The position numbers and the translations under genes were made by a program. From the NCBI GenBank assembly GCA_028290465.1, contig JAQGJU010000080.1, forward strand, positions 1 through 61,921: 61,921 nt of DNA. The letters are read 5' to 3'. Source of the DNA: Xanthobacteraceae bacterium (GTDB lineage Bacteria > Pseudomonadota > Alphaproteobacteria > Rhizobiales > Xanthobacteraceae). The notes under the pieces were generated by a model. It was not told the origin of the DNA. It saw nothing but the letters and a program-made list of their open reading frames with translations, and ran no database searches. This document shows positions 26,204 through 35,248 of the stretch, piece after piece. How positions within the stretch are numbered: the first letter of the stretch is position 1; every line of letters starts with the position of its first letter.

Positions 26204-27280
26204 ATGTTAGACAAAACGCAGAACATCGCCGACTCCACTTCGGTGGAGCCGGACGCGGCCACACAGGACGCGAAGATCTGGGCGCAGGTTCTGGCCCGGT
26301 ACCGCAACCCCAGCGTTCCGCGCAGCCTGTTCGAAGTCGGTGTGACGGTCGGACCGCTGGTCGGCCTGTGGGTGCTGATCTGGCTGACGTTGGACATCGG
26401 CTATTGGCTATCGCTGCTGCTGGCGATCCCGGCCGCGTTCTTCCTGGTGCGAGCTTTCATGATCCAGCACGATTGCGGACATGGATCGTTCTTTCGCAAC
26501 CGCCATGCCAATGACTGGACCGGCCGCATTCTTGGCGTGCTGACGTTCACGCCTTACGATACCTGGCGGAGCACCCACGCATCCCATCACGCGACTTCGG
26601 GCAACCTCAACCAGCGCGGCATGGGCGATGTCGACACGCTGACGGTGCGCGAGTATCAGGCGCTGTCGCGCTTAGGTCGGCTACGCTACCGGCTGTACCG
26701 CCATCCGCTGGTGATGTTCGGCCTCGGCCCGACCTATCTGTTCATCTTGCAGCACCGCCTGCCGGTCGGCCTGATGCGGGGCAAGGGCTGGCGGCCCTGG
26801 ATCAGCACCATGGCGACCAATGCGGCGATCGCCGCCATCGCCGTGACCCTGATGTATTTCATCGGCATCAAGGCGTTTCTGTTGGTCCACCTGCCGGTGA
26901 TGATCCTCGGCGCTTCGATCGGTGTCTGGCTGTTCTACGTCCAGCACCAGTTCGAGGAAACACAATGGGACCACGAGCCGGACTGGAATATGCACGAGGC
27001 GGCGCTGCACGGCTCGTCGCACTACGATCTGCCGCTGGTGCTGCGTTGGCTGACGGCCAATATCGGCGTGCACCACATCCATCATCTGTGCGCGCGGATT
27101 CCGTATTACCGGCTGTCGCGCGCGTTGCGCGATCATCCTGAACTCAAAGATGTCAGCCGGCTGACGCTGCTGGAAAGCTTCCGCTGCGTGCCGCTGGTGC
27201 TGTGGGATGAGGGTCAGCGGCGGCTGGTGTCGTTCCGCCAATTGCGCCGCAGCATGAAGACGGCGAAGCTCGCGGGTTAA
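26204..27280 (+). CDS. membrane fatty-acid desaturase
   Basis: A 358-residue membrane diiron desaturase with all three histidine boxes: HDCGH at 89-93, HASHH at 125-129 and HHIHH at 290-294. Two hydrophobic hairpins surround them (about 46-85 and 205-245). It should insert a double bond into a membrane acyl chain, as omega-3/omega-6 type enzymes do. I chose the ATG at 26204 (GGAAG just upstream); the upstream ATGs at 26066 and 26168 have poor sites. A strong bidirectional terminator follows. Confidence 0.9.
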   Translation: MLDKTQNIADSTSVEPDAATQDAKIWAQVLARYRNPSVPRSLFEVGVTVGPLVGLWVLIWLTLDIGYWLSLLLAIPAAFFLVRAFMIQHDCGHGSFFRNRHANDWTGRILGVLTFTPYDTWRSTHASHHATSGNLNQRGMGDVDTLTVREYQALSRLGRLRYRLYRHPLVMFGLGPTYLFILQHRLPVGLMRGKGWRPWISTMATNAAIAAIAVTLMYFIGIKAFLLVHLPVMILGASIGVWLFYVQHQFEETQWDHEPDWNMHEAALHGSSHYDLPLVLRWLTANIGVHHIHHLCARIPYYRLSRALRDHPELKDVSRLTLLESFRCVPLVLWDEGQRRLVSFRQLRRSMKTAKLAG

Positions 27281-27308
27281 GGCACGACGAACTTCTGCGT
27301 CCGAAATA

Positions 27309-27342
27309 AAAACGGGGCCGGCATCTCGCCGGCCCCGTTTTT
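27309..27342. terminator. bidirectional Rho-independent terminator
   Basis: A perfect 12-bp stem, AACGGGGCCGGC / GCCGGCCCCGTT, with a five-base loop is flanked by A residues on the left and T residues on the right. It serves the desaturase on the plus strand and the convergent dehydrogenase on the minus strand. Confidence 0.93.
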
Positions 27343-27359
27343 CGTTGATGCAACAGAAA

Positions 27360-28316
27360 TCAGTCTTCCAGGCCGGTCGGGACCTTCTTGTTCTCGCTGA
27401 CCAGCTTCATGCCGGCGGCGAGCGCCATGGTCTCGGCCAGCGCCGCGAAGTCCTTCTGCAGATATTCCTCCGGATCCTTCTGCAAGGTCGCGGCGCCGAA
27501 ATGCGACTGCAGCACTTCGCGGGTCGCCGCCGTCACCGGCATCGGCACGTCCATGTCGCGGGCGAGCGCCAGGCCGAGATCCAGATCCTTGCGCAGCAGT
27601 TCCGGCGTGAAGGTCGTGGCCCAGTCGAGATTGACCAGCGCCGGCGACTTGTAGGCGGTGAACATCGAGCCCATCACACCGTTGTTCAGGAACGCCAGGA
27701 AGGCCTCGCGCGGCACGCCCATCTTGTTGGTCAGCAGCGTGATCTCGATCAGGTTCTCGATCACCACCCCGAGCATCACATTGTGCGCGATCTTGCACAC
27801 GCGCGCCAGTTCGCCCTCGCCGACGTAAGACACGCCGCGCGGCGCGAACACCTTGATCAGCGCCTCGACCTTGTCGAACGCGGCCTTCGGACCCGATGTC
27901 ACGGCCGACAGCTTGCCAGCCTTGATCACCTTGGCGTTGCCGCTGACCGGCGAGCAGATGAAGACGGCGCCGCGCTCATCGAAGCGCTTGCGCAATGCTT
28001 CGGATTCCTCGACCGCGATGGTCGAGCAGTCGACCACGATGCGCGGCGTCTTGTTGCCGGTGAGCACGCCCTGCGGTCCGAAATAGATCTCCTCGAGATC
28101 GTGGCCGGTCGACACGATCGAGAACACCACATCCATGTCGGACAGATCGGACAGCTTGTCGACGATCTTGCCGCCTTTGGCGGCGAGCGGCTCGGCCTTG
28201 GACTTGGTCCGGTTCCAGATCGATACGTCGTGCCCAGCCTTGAGCAGGCGCTCGGCCATCGGATAGCCCATGCGTCCCATGCCGATCCAGCCGATGCGTT
28301 GCGTAGCTTGTGCCAT
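27360..28316 (-). CDS. NAD(P)-dependent oxidoreductase of the 3-hydroxyisobutyrate dehydrogenase family
   Basis: A 318-residue beta-hydroxyacid dehydrogenase. It has a Rossmann motif at the N-terminus (IGWIGMGRMGYPMAERLL), the substrate loop SPVSGNAKVIKAGKLSAVTSG-like near residue 125 with the conserved S-G-x-x-x-A-x-x-G-x-L pattern, and a catalytic lysine in the region C-K-I-A-H-N-V-M. The substrate may be 3-hydroxyisobutyrate, tartronate semialdehyde or a related acid. The ATG at 28316 has GGAGCAGG upstream. It is monocistronic. Confidence 0.88.
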   Translation of the reverse strand: MAQATQRIGWIGMGRMGYPMAERLLKAGHDVSIWNRTKSKAEPLAAKGGKIVDKLSDLSDMDVVFSIVSTGHDLEEIYFGPQGVLTGNKTPRIVVDCSTIAVEESEALRKRFDERGAVFICSPVSGNAKVIKAGKLSAVTSGPKAAFDKVEALIKVFAPRGVSYVGEGELARVCKIAHNVMLGVVIENLIEITLLTNKMGVPREAFLAFLNNGVMGSMFTAYKSPALVNLDWATTFTPELLRKDLDLGLALARDMDVPMPVTAATREVLQSHFGAATLQKDPEEYLQKDFAALAETMALAAGMKLVSENKKVPTGLED

Positions 28317-28436
28317 TTCCTGCTCCGTAAAAATGTTTCCGGCTCGCTTGATCCCGCGACCAGCGGCGTTTTGGTAGCACATCGCCGGCCCGCTGCAACC
28401 CGAGCCGGCCCACAGGCGGCATGCGCGGATGAGGGT

Positions 28437-28470
28437 CTCGCAGGCCTTGGACGCTCGCAGGCCTTGGACG
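28437..28470. repeat. perfect 17-bp tandem duplication
   Basis: CTCGCAGGCCTTGGACG occurs twice head-to-tail (28437-28453 and 28454-28470) in the 491-base gap between the dehydrogenase and the first ABC permease. It looks like a recent slippage event. Confidence 0.8.
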
Positions 28471-28574
28471 CCGCTCGGCACCCTGCGCGCAGCCGCCCCG
28501 GGTCGTCGGCATACGCGCCACATTCCACCATATGAAATAACAACCTGTTCAACCTGCCCGGGGCGGCTGCGTCT

Positions 28575-28685
28575 AGAGCGCGTCCAGCAAAAGTGGATAC
28601 CGGTTTTGCGTCCGGACGCGCTCTAAGTGTGTGAACAGACGCGTTTTCTAACGTGAAGTGATTCCACTTCACTCGAAAACGCTTT
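28575..28685 (+). repeat. type-A composite palindromic repeat, copy 3
   Basis: Module one runs AGAGCGCGTCC to GGACGCGCTCT around the ACCGGTTTTGC core. Module two (GACGCGTTTTC to GAAAACGC) contains GAAGTGATTCCACTTC. It lies in the gap upstream of the ABC transporter operon. The rest of that gap has the 17-bp duplication, a 9-bp triplication (AGACGGCGT, 28759-28783) and no supported gene. Confidence 0.85.
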
Positions 28686-28807
28686 AGCGCGCTTGTCGCC
28701 ACGGGTCCGGCGGACCTATGCTGAGGGCGGAACGGTTCGCCGCTCCCAAACGCCGCGCAGACGGCGTAGACGGCGTAGACGGCAACATAGATCGGGATGG
28801 AAGCCCA

Positions 28808-29647
28808 GTGACTACGCAAGACGTCGTCACCAGTTCGTCTGCCGCAGGCTTGCCGGCGCGTCATACGCCGGCGGGCGACGTCTGGTGGCGGGCGCTCACG
28901 CGCAATCTCTATCCGTTCGTGGTGGTCGCGGCGCTGTGGGAGCTGGTCGCGCGGCTCGGGCTGTTCCCGGCGCGGCTGTTTCCATCCCTGGAAGTCGTGT
29001 TCGCGGCATTCTGGCGGCTCACCGTCTCGGGCATTCTGCCGCACCATGCCGCCGAAACCGTGTTCCGTCTGCTCGCCGGTTTCGGCATCGCGGCGGTGGT
29101 CGGCGTGCTGATCGGTATTGCGATGGGCCGCTCGCGCCGGGCCGAGGATATCTTCCTGCCGCTGGTGTCGATCGGCGCACCGATCCCGGGCCTCGCCTAC
29201 GCACCGCTGTTTTTGCTGTGGTTCGGCCTCGGCAATTTCTCCGCCATCCTGCTGGTCGGTTTTGTGTCGGCCTTCCCGATCATTTTCAATGCCTGGACCG
29301 GTGTGAAGGCCGTCAAGGAAATCTGGGTGCGCTCGGCACAGGCGATGGGCGCCGATCAGCGCAAGCTGTTCCGCTATGTGATCCTGCCCGGCGCCCTGCC
29401 TTACATTCTGACCGGGCTGCGGCTCGGCCTCGCGCAGGCCTGGCGCGTGCTGGTCGCGGTCGAGATGCTGGCCGCGGTGCCGTGGGGCCTCGGCTGGATG
29501 ATCTTCGGCGCCCGCGAATTCCTCAATACCGACGTGATGCTGTCCGGTATCGCCGTGATCGCGGTCATCGGCCTCGCGCTGGAGAAGCTCGTGTTCCAGC
29601 GCATCGAGACCTACACCGTGGTGCGCTGGGGAATGGTGACCGCATGA
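28808..29647 (+). CDS. ABC transporter permease, SsuC/TauC-like (first)
   Basis: A 279-residue permease of the nitrate/sulfonate/taurine group, with about six membrane segments and the EAA-type loop (MGADQRKLFRYVILPGALP). I prefer the GTG at 28808 (GGAAG upstream) to the ATG at 28718, whose extra 30 residues come from repeat-rich intergenic DNA. It pairs with a second, homologous permease overlapping by four bases, so the pore is probably a heterodimer. Substrates of this family include sulfonates, pyrimidine precursors and aromatic acids. Confidence 0.9.
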   Translation: MTTQDVVTSSSAAGLPARHTPAGDVWWRALTRNLYPFVVVAALWELVARLGLFPARLFPSLEVVFAAFWRLTVSGILPHHAAETVFRLLAGFGIAAVVGVLIGIAMGRSRRAEDIFLPLVSIGAPIPGLAYAPLFLLWFGLGNFSAILLVGFVSAFPIIFNAWTGVKAVKEIWVRSAQAMGADQRKLFRYVILPGALPYILTGLRLGLAQAWRVLVAVEMLAAVPWGLGWMIFGAREFLNTDVMLSGIAVIAVIGLALEKLVFQRIETYTVVRWGMVTA

Positions 29648-30492
29648 GCACGCAGGACGCCGCCCATATCGACACGGCGCAGCCTAACACCGCCCGCGTC
29701 GACATCGTGCGCCGCAACAATATCCGTTCGTATTGGCGCGCCGCGATCACGCTGCTGATCGCTGCGCTGCTGTACGAGGCGGTCGCCCGCAGCGGCTATT
29801 TTCCGCCGGTGCTGCTGCCGACGCTGCCCAAGATCGGTCTCGCATTGTGGGGCTCGCTGGCCGACGGCAGCATGCCGCGCCACGTCGTCTATACGCTGTA
29901 TCGCGTGATGTTCGGCTTTGGCCTCGCCATCGTGGTCGGCATCCCGCTCGGCATCCTGATGGCCCGGTTCCGACACGTCGAAAATTTTTTCCTGCCGCTG
30001 GTCAGCGCGATGATGCCGATCCCGTCTTTCGCGCTGGTGCCGCTGTTCATGCTGTGGTTCGGCATCGGCAACACCACGACAGTGCTGATCGTGTTCTACG
30101 CGGCGACGTTCCCGATCGTGTTCAACACCTGGTCGGGCGTGCGTTCGGTCAATCCGCTGTGGCTGCGCGCCGCCGGCGCGATGGGCGCCGATGAGAATTC
30201 ATTGTTCTGGAAGGTGATCATTCCGGGCGCCTCGCCGTTCATCATCACCGGCATGCGGCAGGCGTTCCTGCGCGCCTGGATCGCCGTGGTCGGCGCCGAG
30301 ATGATCGCCGCCTCCGACTGGGGGCTCGGCTGGGTGATCTTCGACGCCAAGGAATTCCTCAACGCCGACCTGATGCTGGCCTCGCTCGCCGTCATCGGAT
30401 TCATCGGTTTCGTGTTCGAGCGGCTGGTATTCGGCTCGCTGGAGCGCGCCACCGTGCTGCGCTGGGGAATGATGCGGGCCGCCAAGGGTTAG
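29644..30492 (+). CDS. ABC transporter permease, SsuC/TauC-like (second)
   Basis: A 282-residue paralogue of the preceding permease. A short polar N-terminus is followed by about six membrane segments and the loop MGADENSLFWKVIIPGASP. The ATG overlaps the upstream stop (ATGA). An open frame reaching back to 28693 is the shadow of the first permease. Both permeases begin with an S/T-T-Q-D peptide, which suggests tandem duplication. Confidence 0.9.
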   Translation: MSTQDAAHIDTAQPNTARVDIVRRNNIRSYWRAAITLLIAALLYEAVARSGYFPPVLLPTLPKIGLALWGSLADGSMPRHVVYTLYRVMFGFGLAIVVGIPLGILMARFRHVENFFLPLVSAMMPIPSFALVPLFMLWFGIGNTTTVLIVFYAATFPIVFNTWSGVRSVNPLWLRAAGAMGADENSLFWKVIIPGASPFIITGMRQAFLRAWIAVVGAEMIAASDWGLGWVIFDAKEFLNADLMLASLAVIGFIGFVFERLVFGSLERATVLRWGMMRAAKG

Positions 30493-30514
30493 AACAACGA
30501 GTCAGGAAACCTGA

Positions 30515-31282
30515 ATGCTGCCGATCGAAGTTCGCGACGTGTCGCTGGAATACGATACCCCGGCCGGCCGGGTGCAGGGCGTCAAAGGTGCCAGCTTCGG
30601 CATGCAGGCGTCGGAATTTCTTTGCATCGTCGGACCGTCGGGCTGCGGCAAGTCCACGCTGCTCAACATCATTGCCGGCTTCCTGACGCCGACCTCCGGC
30701 GAAATCCGCATCGGGGGCAAAGCCGTCAACGGCCACGGCATGGACCGCGGCGTCGTGTTCCAGGATTTTGCGCAATTGTTTCCGTGGCGCACCGCGCTCG
30801 GCAACGTCACCTTCGGATTGGAGATGAAGGGCGTACCGAAGGCCGAGCGCGAGGAGATCGCCCGCAAGCAGCTCGCTTTGGTGAAGCTGGAAAAGTTCAT
30901 GGACGCCTACCCGCACCATCTGTCGGGCGGCATGCAACAGCGCGTCGCCATCGCGCGGGCATTGGCCTACGATCCGGCGGTGCTGCTGATGGACGAACCG
31001 TTCGCGGCGCTCGATGCGATGACGCGCGACGACATGCAGCGGCTGCTGGCGGACGTCTGGCACAAGACCCGCAAGACGGTGATCTACGTCACCCATAACG
31101 TCGCCGAGGCTGTGTATCTGGCCGACCGGGTCATCGTGATGACGCCGCATCCCGGCCAGGTGAAGGCCGAAATTCCGATCGACCTGCCGCGGCCGCGCGA
31201 TCCGCTCAGCGTCGAATTCCTGGACACCCAGAAACGGCTTCTGAGTCACCTCGGCGGGACGGCCATACCGGCCGCCGCATGA
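30515..31282 (+). CDS. ABC transporter ATP-binding protein, SsuB/TauB-like
   Basis: A 255-residue ATPase with Walker A GPSGCGKST, Q-loop VFQDFAQLFPW, signature HLSGGMQQRVAIARAL, Walker B VLLMDEPFAALD and H-loop YVTHNV. The Q-loop and length match the nitrate/taurine group. It starts 22 bases after the second permease with AGGA upstream, and powers the two-permease importer. Confidence 0.92.
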   Translation: MLPIEVRDVSLEYDTPAGRVQGVKGASFGMQASEFLCIVGPSGCGKSTLLNIIAGFLTPTSGEIRIGGKAVNGHGMDRGVVFQDFAQLFPWRTALGNVTFGLEMKGVPKAEREEIARKQLALVKLEKFMDAYPHHLSGGMQQRVAIARALAYDPAVLLMDEPFAALDAMTRDDMQRLLADVWHKTRKTVIYVTHNVAEAVYLADRVIVMTPHPGQVKAEIPIDLPRPRDPLSVEFLDTQKRLLSHLGGTAIPAAA

Positions 31283-31327
31283 GAACCGAGGGATTTGGAC
31301 GGCGCCCACCCATGAGGAGGAGACACC

Positions 31328-32323
31328 ATGACGATCTTGCAAGCCGGAACGACGCGTCGGCAGATCCTGGCCGGTGCGGGTGCCATGATGGCGGGAGCCG
31401 GTGTGTTCGGCGGCGTACGCCCGGCCTTCGCGCTCGACCCGATCCGGCAGGGCTACCAGACCAACATATGGGGCATGCCGACCTATTACCTGATGCGTTC
31501 GGGCCTGCTGGAGAAACACGGCATCAAGTTCGAGGAATTCGCGGTGCCGTCCGGCAATCTTACCATGCAGCAAATGGTGGCGCGCCAGGTCGATCTAGGC
31601 ACCTATGCCGGACAGTCCTTCATCCTGGGTGCCGATAAAGGCAGTCTGGTCGCCATCGCGCTGATCGAATATGTCGGCAAGACCGCGCGGGTGATGGCCC
31701 GCAAGGAACTCGGCATTACCAAGGTCGAACAGCTCAAGGGATTGAAGGTCGCCAATCAGGTCGGCTCGTCCACCGGCAATATCTTCACTGACACTATCGC
31801 GACATCGGCCGGCCTGAAGAAGGGCGACTTCCAGGAAGTGCGGATGAACGTCAACGACATGGTGGCCGCGCTCGCGGCCAAGACGGTTGATGCCATCGTC
31901 ACGGTCGAGCCCTATAACGCGATTGCCGAAGCCGACGGAATTGCGGTGACGCTCACCGACTTTTCACCATTCGACAAGATGCCGGTGTTCATGGCGGCGA
32001 CGCCGGATTTCGTGCAGAAGAGCCCGGACACCGTCGTGGCGTATCTGAAGGCCTGGATGGACGTGGCCAAGGACTTCAAGGACAACCCGAAGAAAGTAGC
32101 CGATGTGATCTACTCGTTCTTCACCTCGAAGGGCTATTCGATGTCGCAGGAAACCTTCGCCAAGGCGCTGGCCCGCGTCGAGGTAAATCCCGGCTTTCCG
32201 GCCGATCTCAAGCCCTATTTGCAGGAGCAGGCCGAAATCCTGCTGCGCGAAAAGAAAATCTCGGCGGTGCCCGATTGGGGCAAGGCGCTACGGCCGGATT
32301 TCATGGCCAAAGCGCAGGCTTAA
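31328..32323 (+). CDS. ABC transporter substrate-binding protein, SsuA/NMT1-like
   Basis: A 331-residue periplasmic protein. The N-terminus has a twin-arginine-like signal (TTRRQIL, then a glycine/alanine-rich hydrophobic stretch ending PAFA), so it may be exported folded. The mature part follows the NMT1/THI5-like fold (YYLMRSGLLEKHGIKFEEF). AGGAGGAGACACC lies directly before the ATG. It is the last gene of the importer operon; a type-B repeat follows ten bases later. The ligand is unknown. Confidence 0.9.
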   Translation: MTILQAGTTRRQILAGAGAMMAGAGVFGGVRPAFALDPIRQGYQTNIWGMPTYYLMRSGLLEKHGIKFEEFAVPSGNLTMQQMVARQVDLGTYAGQSFILGADKGSLVAIALIEYVGKTARVMARKELGITKVEQLKGLKVANQVGSSTGNIFTDTIATSAGLKKGDFQEVRMNVNDMVAALAAKTVDAIVTVEPYNAIAEADGIAVTLTDFSPFDKMPVFMAATPDFVQKSPDTVVAYLKAWMDVAKDFKDNPKKVADVIYSFFTSKGYSMSQETFAKALARVEVNPGFPADLKPYLQEQAEILLREKKISAVPDWGKALRPDFMAKAQA

Positions 32324-32332
32324 ATTTGTTTG

Positions 32333-32378
32333 GACATGATCTTTCCGAAAACCGGTTCCCACTTTTCGGGATCATGCC
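32333..32378. repeat. type-B palindromic repeat, copy 2
   Basis: ACATGATCTTTCCG, the AAAACCGGTTCCCACTTTT core and CGGGATCATGC form a hairpin nearly identical to copies at 6110 and 50469, with one T missing. It ends the SsuABC-like operon and could protect its 3' end. Confidence 0.88.
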
Positions 32379-32480
32379 TTAAAGACTTGACGAGCCGGGC
32401 TTGACGCACGACGGTCCCGGTCGGAAGTTCGACACACCACGATGAGGCCGGCGGATGACGCCGGCCTCGCGTGCTTAATC

Positions 32481-32510
32481 GGTTTACGGTCACAAGGTTT
32501 ACGGTCACAA
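32481..32510. repeat. perfect 15-bp tandem duplication
   Basis: GGTTTACGGTCACAA occurs twice head-to-tail, 42 bases before the LVIVD gene start, within its leader or promoter. Confidence 0.75.
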
Positions 32511-32551
32511 AGGCTTGTGGCCCGAAGTTTGATCCCGCAATGGAGACTTGC

Positions 32552-33799
32552 ATGAGCGTCGATAAGAAGCCGGGCCAGAGCCCTGAGCCGGTCGCATGGA
32601 ATTTCAATCTGCTGGCGCACCACGAATTGGGCGGCTTCGGCGGTATGGGCGAAGGCATGTCGGTGCAGATCGCGCCCGACGGCCGGCGCATCATCTGGCT
32701 GGCGCATGAAAGCGCGCCGAAGAACTTCACCGCCGTTGACGTGACCGATCCGCGCAAGCCGAAGATGGTGGTGCAGACCGATCTGCCGCAGTCCCATATG
32801 CGCTCGAATTCGCTGGAAGTGAGCGGCAATATCATGGCCGTCGCCTACCAGACCCAGAAGGTCGGCCAGCAGCCGGCCGGCCTGGAGTTGTTCGACATCT
32901 CGGTGCCGGAAAATCCGAAATCGATTTCATTCTTCGACTGCTCGGGCCCGAATTCGCGCGGCGTGCATCAGCTGTGGTTCTGCGACGGCGAATACGTCCA
33001 CATGGCATCCGGCGCGGCGGACTTCGAACCGACGCATCCGAACGACGACCAGTTCTATCGCATCATCGACGTGCGCAATCCGTCGAAGCCGACCGAAGTC
33101 GGCCGCTGGTGGATGCCCGGTACCCGTAAGGGCGACAAAGAGCCGCCGCCGGTACGCCACACCGCGCCGGCCATCGACAAGGGCTTCCGCGCGCACAACA
33201 CCAACGTCTATCCGCAGCGGCCGGACCGTTGCTATCTCGGCTATATCGATGCCGGCATGTACGTGATGGACATTTCGGACAAGACCAACCCGAAGCCGAT
33301 CTCGCGCTGGGACAACTCGCCGCCCTATACCGGCTTCACCCACACCATAGTGCCGCTGTTCGACCGCGGCCTGCTGGTTGTGTCGGATGAGTCGACCGAG
33401 AATGACGCCAAGGACTGGCCGAAGCTGATCTGGATTCTCGACGCCCGCGACGAGAAAAATCCGGTCCCGATCTCGACCTGCCCGCTGCCGTCGCCCGACG
33501 CCTATCGGGGCCGCGGCGGCCGCTTCGGCGCGCACAACATTCACGAGAACGTACCGCTGCCGACGTCGTGGTATTCCGACCAGATCGTCATCGGAACGTT
33601 CTTCAACGGCGGACTGCGCGCCTACGACATCTCCAACGCCTATCAGCCGAAGGAGATCGCGACCTTCGTGCCGCCGGCGCCGCCGCTATCGCCGGTCGGT
33701 TCGATCCAGCTCAACGACGTGTTCGTCGACGAGCGCGGCATCGTCTACACGGTCGATCGCCATGTCGGCGGGCTGTATATTCTGGAGATGGATTTCTAA
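32552..33799 (+). CDS. LVIVD-repeat beta-propeller-like protein
   Basis: A 415-residue protein made of LVIVD-type repeats (patterns such as A-V-D-V-T-D-P-R-K-P-K, L-F-D-I-S-V-P-E-N-P-K, I-I-D-V-R-N-P-S-K-P and V-M-D-I-S-D-K-T-N-P-K), predicted to fold as a beta-propeller. I see no signal peptide with the ATG at 32552 (GGAG six bases upstream). Function is unknown; related proteins occur in catabolic clusters. Several conserved His/Asp clusters (HNTNVYP, HTIVP, HNIHENV) could bind metal and make an enzymatic role possible. Confidence 0.8.
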   Translation: MSVDKKPGQSPEPVAWNFNLLAHHELGGFGGMGEGMSVQIAPDGRRIIWLAHESAPKNFTAVDVTDPRKPKMVVQTDLPQSHMRSNSLEVSGNIMAVAYQTQKVGQQPAGLELFDISVPENPKSISFFDCSGPNSRGVHQLWFCDGEYVHMASGAADFEPTHPNDDQFYRIIDVRNPSKPTEVGRWWMPGTRKGDKEPPPVRHTAPAIDKGFRAHNTNVYPQRPDRCYLGYIDAGMYVMDISDKTNPKPISRWDNSPPYTGFTHTIVPLFDRGLLVVSDESTENDAKDWPKLIWILDARDEKNPVPISTCPLPSPDAYRGRGGRFGAHNIHENVPLPTSWYSDQIVIGTFFNGGLRAYDISNAYQPKEIATFVPPAPPLSPVGSIQLNDVFVDERGIVYTVDRHVGGLYILEMDF

Positions 33800-33830
33800 G
33801 ATAAGCAGAATGCTGAACGCTCCCTCTCCA

Positions 33831-33856
33831 CCGATCTCGGGCCTGCCCGAGATCGG
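33831..33856. terminator. strong hairpin after the LVIVD gene
   Basis: CCGATCTCGGGC / GCCCGAGATCGG forms a nearly loop-less 12-bp palindromic stem 31 bases after the stop. No T-run follows, so it may act in RNA stability or as part of the adjoining intergenic element. Confidence 0.5.
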
Positions 33857-33864
33857 CACGTTAA

Positions 33865-33898
33865 CCAACCTAAGTCGGATATATCCGACTTAGGTTGG
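33865..33898. repeat. perfect 34-bp palindrome
   Basis: The sequence starting CCAACCTAAGTCGGATA is its own reverse complement over 34 bases, centred between 33881 and 33882. It is part of an approximately 220-bp hairpin-rich intergenic element (about 33819-34037) that also contains GGGTGAGGGGG, CCCCCTCACCCGGCTCGC and CTCTCCCCACCGGGGAGAG. Related pieces recur at 43080-43232. Confidence 0.85.
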
Positions 33899-33899
33899 G

Positions 33900-34037
33900 G
33901 AGGGGTGGGGTGAGGGGGCCTCGGACTCTCGATGGGCAATCCCCCCTCACCCGGCTCGCGCACGCAGCCAAGTTTAAGCAGACTGCGTAAACTTGCCTGC
34001 GATGCTCACCGACCTCTCCCCACCGGGGAGAGGTGAA
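33900..34037. repeat. hairpin-rich intergenic element, right part
   Basis: It contains GGGTGAGGGGG paired with CCCCCCTCACCC, a smaller AAGTTTA...TAAACTT stem and a final ACCTCTCCCCACCGGGGAGAGGT hairpin. It fills the gap before the CobW gene. The composition matches the element at 43080-43232. No coding sequence is supported in the 289-base gap. Confidence 0.6.
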
Positions 34038-34088
34038 GCAGTGCCTGGGTCATCTGCGTCCGAGATCGCAAAACGAAACGACTCCACC

Positions 34089-35135
34089 ATGCTGCATCAA
34101 ATCTTCCCCTCGCCCGAAGCCGGGCCGTTCGGCCGCCGCGTCAAGCGTGAACGCGGCGCGCGCATTCCGGTGACCATCGTCACCGGCTTTTTAGGTGCGG
34201 GCAAAACCACACTGGTGCGGCGCTTCCTGGCGACGCCGGAAGGCCGCAACACCGCCGTCATCGTCAATGAATTCGGCTCGACCGGCATCGACGATGCGCT
34301 GGTGCGGGCCAGCACCGACGAGACCGTGCTGCTCGGCAATGGCTGCATCTGCTGTAACACCCGCAGCGACCTTCAGGTCGCACTGCGCAAGCTGCTGATG
34401 GACCGCGAACGCGGTCTGGTACCGATGTTCGAGCGCGTGCTGATCGAGACCAGCGGCCTCGCCGATCCGGGGCCGATCCTGCAAACCTTCGCGACCGACC
34501 GCGCGCTCGGCGGCGAATTTCACCTCGAAGTCGTGCTGACCGTGGTCGACGCCGTCAACGGCGGCGAAAACCTCGAATGGTCGGCCGAGGCCCGCAAGCA
34601 GGCGATCCTGGCCGACCGGCTGGTGCTGTCCAAGACCGACATCGCCGACGACACCCAGATCGAGAACCTGCAGCGGCGGCTGCACGAGCTTAATCCGCAT
34701 GCCGCGATCGACGAGGCGGTCGATGGCGCGCTCGACCCGAAGCATCTGGTCGATGCGGTGGCCGACGCCGACGAGCGCCGCGCACGCGGCAGCTTCGTCG
34801 CCGAGGCCGAGCACAGCGACGGCATCGGCAGCTTCGTGATCGAAGAACATGAGCCGATGGCGTTCGAGCCGTTCGCCCGCGCCATGGAAACGCTGATCGC
34901 GATGCGTGGCAGCGATCTTTTGCGCGTGAAAGGCTTTCTCGACATCGAAGGCTGCCGCGGCCCGGTGCTGGTGCATTTCGTACAGCACCTCGCCCATCCG
35001 CCGGTCGAACTCGCCGCCTGGCCGGACGCCAACCGCGCCAGCCGCGTGGTGTTCATCACCCGCGATGTATCCGAGCGGGCGGTGCGCGATTTATTGAAGG
35101 CCACTCGCGCGATTGCGATCACGGAAACGCCGTAA
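34089..35135 (+). CDS. CobW/COG0523-family GTPase, putative metallochaperone
   Basis: A 348-residue G3E GTPase with Walker A TGFLGAGKTT (about 32-41), the metal-binding C-x-C-C motif at Cys86, Cys88 and Cys89 (GNGCICCN), the switch region E-T-S-G-L-A-D-P and the G4-like S-K-T-D. A CobW C-terminal domain begins near residue 250. Such proteins deliver zinc or another metal to a client enzyme. The ATG at 34089 begins the conserved core soonest. The gene directly precedes the molybdenum hydroxylase genes, which suggests a local client, but zinc rather than molybdenum would be usual. Confidence 0.9.
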   Translation: MLHQIFPSPEAGPFGRRVKRERGARIPVTIVTGFLGAGKTTLVRRFLATPEGRNTAVIVNEFGSTGIDDALVRASTDETVLLGNGCICCNTRSDLQVALRKLLMDRERGLVPMFERVLIETSGLADPGPILQTFATDRALGGEFHLEVVLTVVDAVNGGENLEWSAEARKQAILADRLVLSKTDIADDTQIENLQRRLHELNPHAAIDEAVDGALDPKHLVDAVADADERRARGSFVAEAEHSDGIGSFVIEEHEPMAFEPFARAMETLIAMRGSDLLRVKGFLDIEGCRGPVLVHFVQHLAHPPVELAAWPDANRASRVVFITRDVSERAVRDLLKATRAIAITETP

Positions 35136-35248
35136 CACGGTATCCAGCGTCCCGATTTCAGGCTAGACTCCCTCCAACAAGTGACGCGGGCCGCGACCGG
35201 GTGCAATTCACAACCGGAGCCGACTTGCGCATCAGCAAGGAGGACGCC

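Noticed and set aside
28693-29643. N-terminal extension of the second ABC permease
   Set aside because: It reads the first permease in another frame; the ATGA overlap at 29644 marks the real start.
33819-34088. Possible tRNA or structured ncRNA in the hairpin-rich LVIVD-cobW gap
   Set aside because: No cloverleaf, anticodon arm or TTCGA-type T-loop could be found; the hairpins match a dispersed intergenic element.
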